Below are positions 13,582 to 14,365 of a stretch of DNA of 14,365 nucleotides, in pieces. Positions within the stretch are counted from its first letter, which is position 1; every line of letters starts with the position of its first letter. This DNA comes from Eubacteriales bacterium (GTDB taxonomy: Bacteria; Bacillota; Clostridia; Christensenellales; SZUA-584). A model generated the notes under the pieces. That model saw only the letters and a list, made by a program, of their open reading frames with translations. It was not told where the DNA came from and searched no databases. The stretch lies in contig JAQTSP010000034.1 of NCBI GenBank assembly GCA_028711205.1, positions 1 through 14,365 on the forward strand, in the 5' to 3' direction. Made by a program: the position numbers and the translations under genes.

Positions 13582-14365
13582 CTAAAACGAATTAACGATC
13601 TCCTTGAATACTCTTCCCCTATGTTCGAAATCATCGAACATGTCGTAGCTCGCGCACGCCGGAGACAAAAGCACGTTCCATCCCTTCCGTGCGATTTCCT
13701 TTGATTTCTGCACCGCGTCTATAAAGCTGTCCGCGGTGTATACGTTTGTAAACCCCGCCTCTTTGGCGTCGTTCAGTATCTTTTGCTTCGTGTCGCCAAG
13801 CGCCACGGCCGCTTTGATGTTTTTTCCGAAACCTTGTATCAGAGACACAAAGCTGCTTTTTTTGTCATAGCCGCCCAGAATGATCACCGTCGGCCGTGTC
13901 ATTGCCGCCGCCGCTTTTTCCGTCGCGTCGGGGTTTGTGCCCTTCGAGTCGTTGATATAGCGTACGCCGCCGACTTCGCGTACGAACTCGATACGATGCT
14001 CGACGCCCGGGAACGTCATCAGCGACTCTTTGATCACATCCTCTGGTATCGCGTAACACCTCGCAAGCGCGGCGGCCGCCAGCGCGTTCTCAAGATTATG
14101 CACCCCGGGTATCCTCACCTCGTCGACGTGGCATATGACATGCCTGCCGTCCTCTTCAACGCTGACGATGCGCCCCTCTTCTATAAATACGCCCGTTTCA
14201 AGCGCAACTTGACGCGAAAACCAAATTATTTTGGATCTGTGTTTGCCGGCCATGGCTCTTGCGATGTCGTTGTCATGGTTCAGCACGCAGAAATCCTCTT
14301 CGGTCTGGTTTTCAAACACCCGCTCCTTCGCGGCGATATAGTTTTCCATCGTGCCGTACCGGTCA
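13582..14365 (-). CDS. murD: UDP-N-acetylmuramoyl-L-alanine:D-glutamate ligase MurD, C-terminal 260 residues (5' end off the right edge)
   Basis: MurD adds D-glutamate to UDP-MurNAc-L-Ala in the cytosol using ATP. The visible part begins in the central domain with DRYGTMENYIAAKERVFENQ, just after the usual HL. It continues with PGVHNLENALAAAA, FPGVEHRIEFV, the C-terminal domain NDSKGTNPDAT and GGYDK, and ends SPACASYDMFDDFEHRGRVFKEIV. These are MurD-specific among the Mur ligases. The P-loop and the N-terminal substrate domain lie beyond the window (family about 450 residues). The reading frame continues through the right edge; the ATG at 14349 is internal, not the start. The stop codon TAG forms part of the ftsW ribosome binding site, so the two are coupled. 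Confidence 0.97.
   Translation of the reverse strand, partial: DRYGTMENYIAAKERVFENQTEEDFCVLNHDNDIARAMAGKHRSKIIWFSRQVALETGVFIEEGRIVSVEEDGRHVICHVDEVRIPGVHNLENALAAAALARCYAIPEDVIKESLMTFPGVEHRIEFVREVGGVRYINDSKGTNPDATEKAAAAMTRPTVIILGGYDKKSSFVSLIQGFGKNIKAAVALGDTKQKILNDAKEAGFTNVYTADSFIDAVQKSKEIARKGWNVLLSPACASYDMFDDFEHRGRVFKEIVNSF

Overview
The window looks like chromosome of a low-to-medium G+C Gram-positive bacterium (Bacillota, most likely a clostridial lineage). The evidence is a ctsR-mcsA-mcsB-clpC heat-shock operon with a textbook CtsR operator, a CwlD-type spore-cortex amidase, a Gram-positive division and cell-wall (dcw) cluster, strong AGGAGG-type ribosome binding sites and TATAAT-type promoters. 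By eye base composition is near 50% G+C in genes, with AT-rich gaps. All supported genes are on the minus strand, so transcription runs from the right edge to the left edge. I see no mobile elements, CRISPR arrays, tRNA or rRNA genes.

In transcription order there are three blocks. (1) 14365-7928 is the end of a dcw cluster: murD (cut by the right edge), ftsW/spoVE, murA, ftsQ/divIB, a doubtful 47-codon membrane mini-ORF, ftsA and ftsZ, closed by a 16-bp hairpin terminator. These genes make and flip or polymerise peptidoglycan precursors (MurD, MurA, FtsW) and build the Z-ring and divisome (FtsZ, FtsA, FtsQ). murG and murB, often found between ftsW and ftsQ in this group, are absent here. (2) 7879-3078 starts with one or two sigma-A promoters and carries cysS, a small three-helix membrane protein of unknown function, a stand-alone gcvH, a DUF1461/TIGR01906-type membrane protein, tsaD and cwlD. 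It mixes translation (CysRS, t6A tRNA modification), a lipoyl carrier and cell wall/sporulation. (3) 3048-1 is the CtsR regulon operon ctsR-mcsA-mcsB-clpC, with its own promoter and CtsR box; clpC is cut by the left edge. CtsR represses, McsA/McsB arginine-phosphorylate proteins, and ClpC (with ClpP, elsewhere) degrades them.

Most genes are spaced by a few bases or overlap at stop/start, and several use GTG or TTG starts. I moved several starts inward to match ribosome binding sites. I see no previously undescribed system. The points most worth checking are the divergent FtsA nucleotide-binding motifs, the ftsQ-ftsA gap (mini-ORF, hairpin, possible promoter), the lack of murG, the orphan gcvH, and altered SEDS motifs in FtsW.
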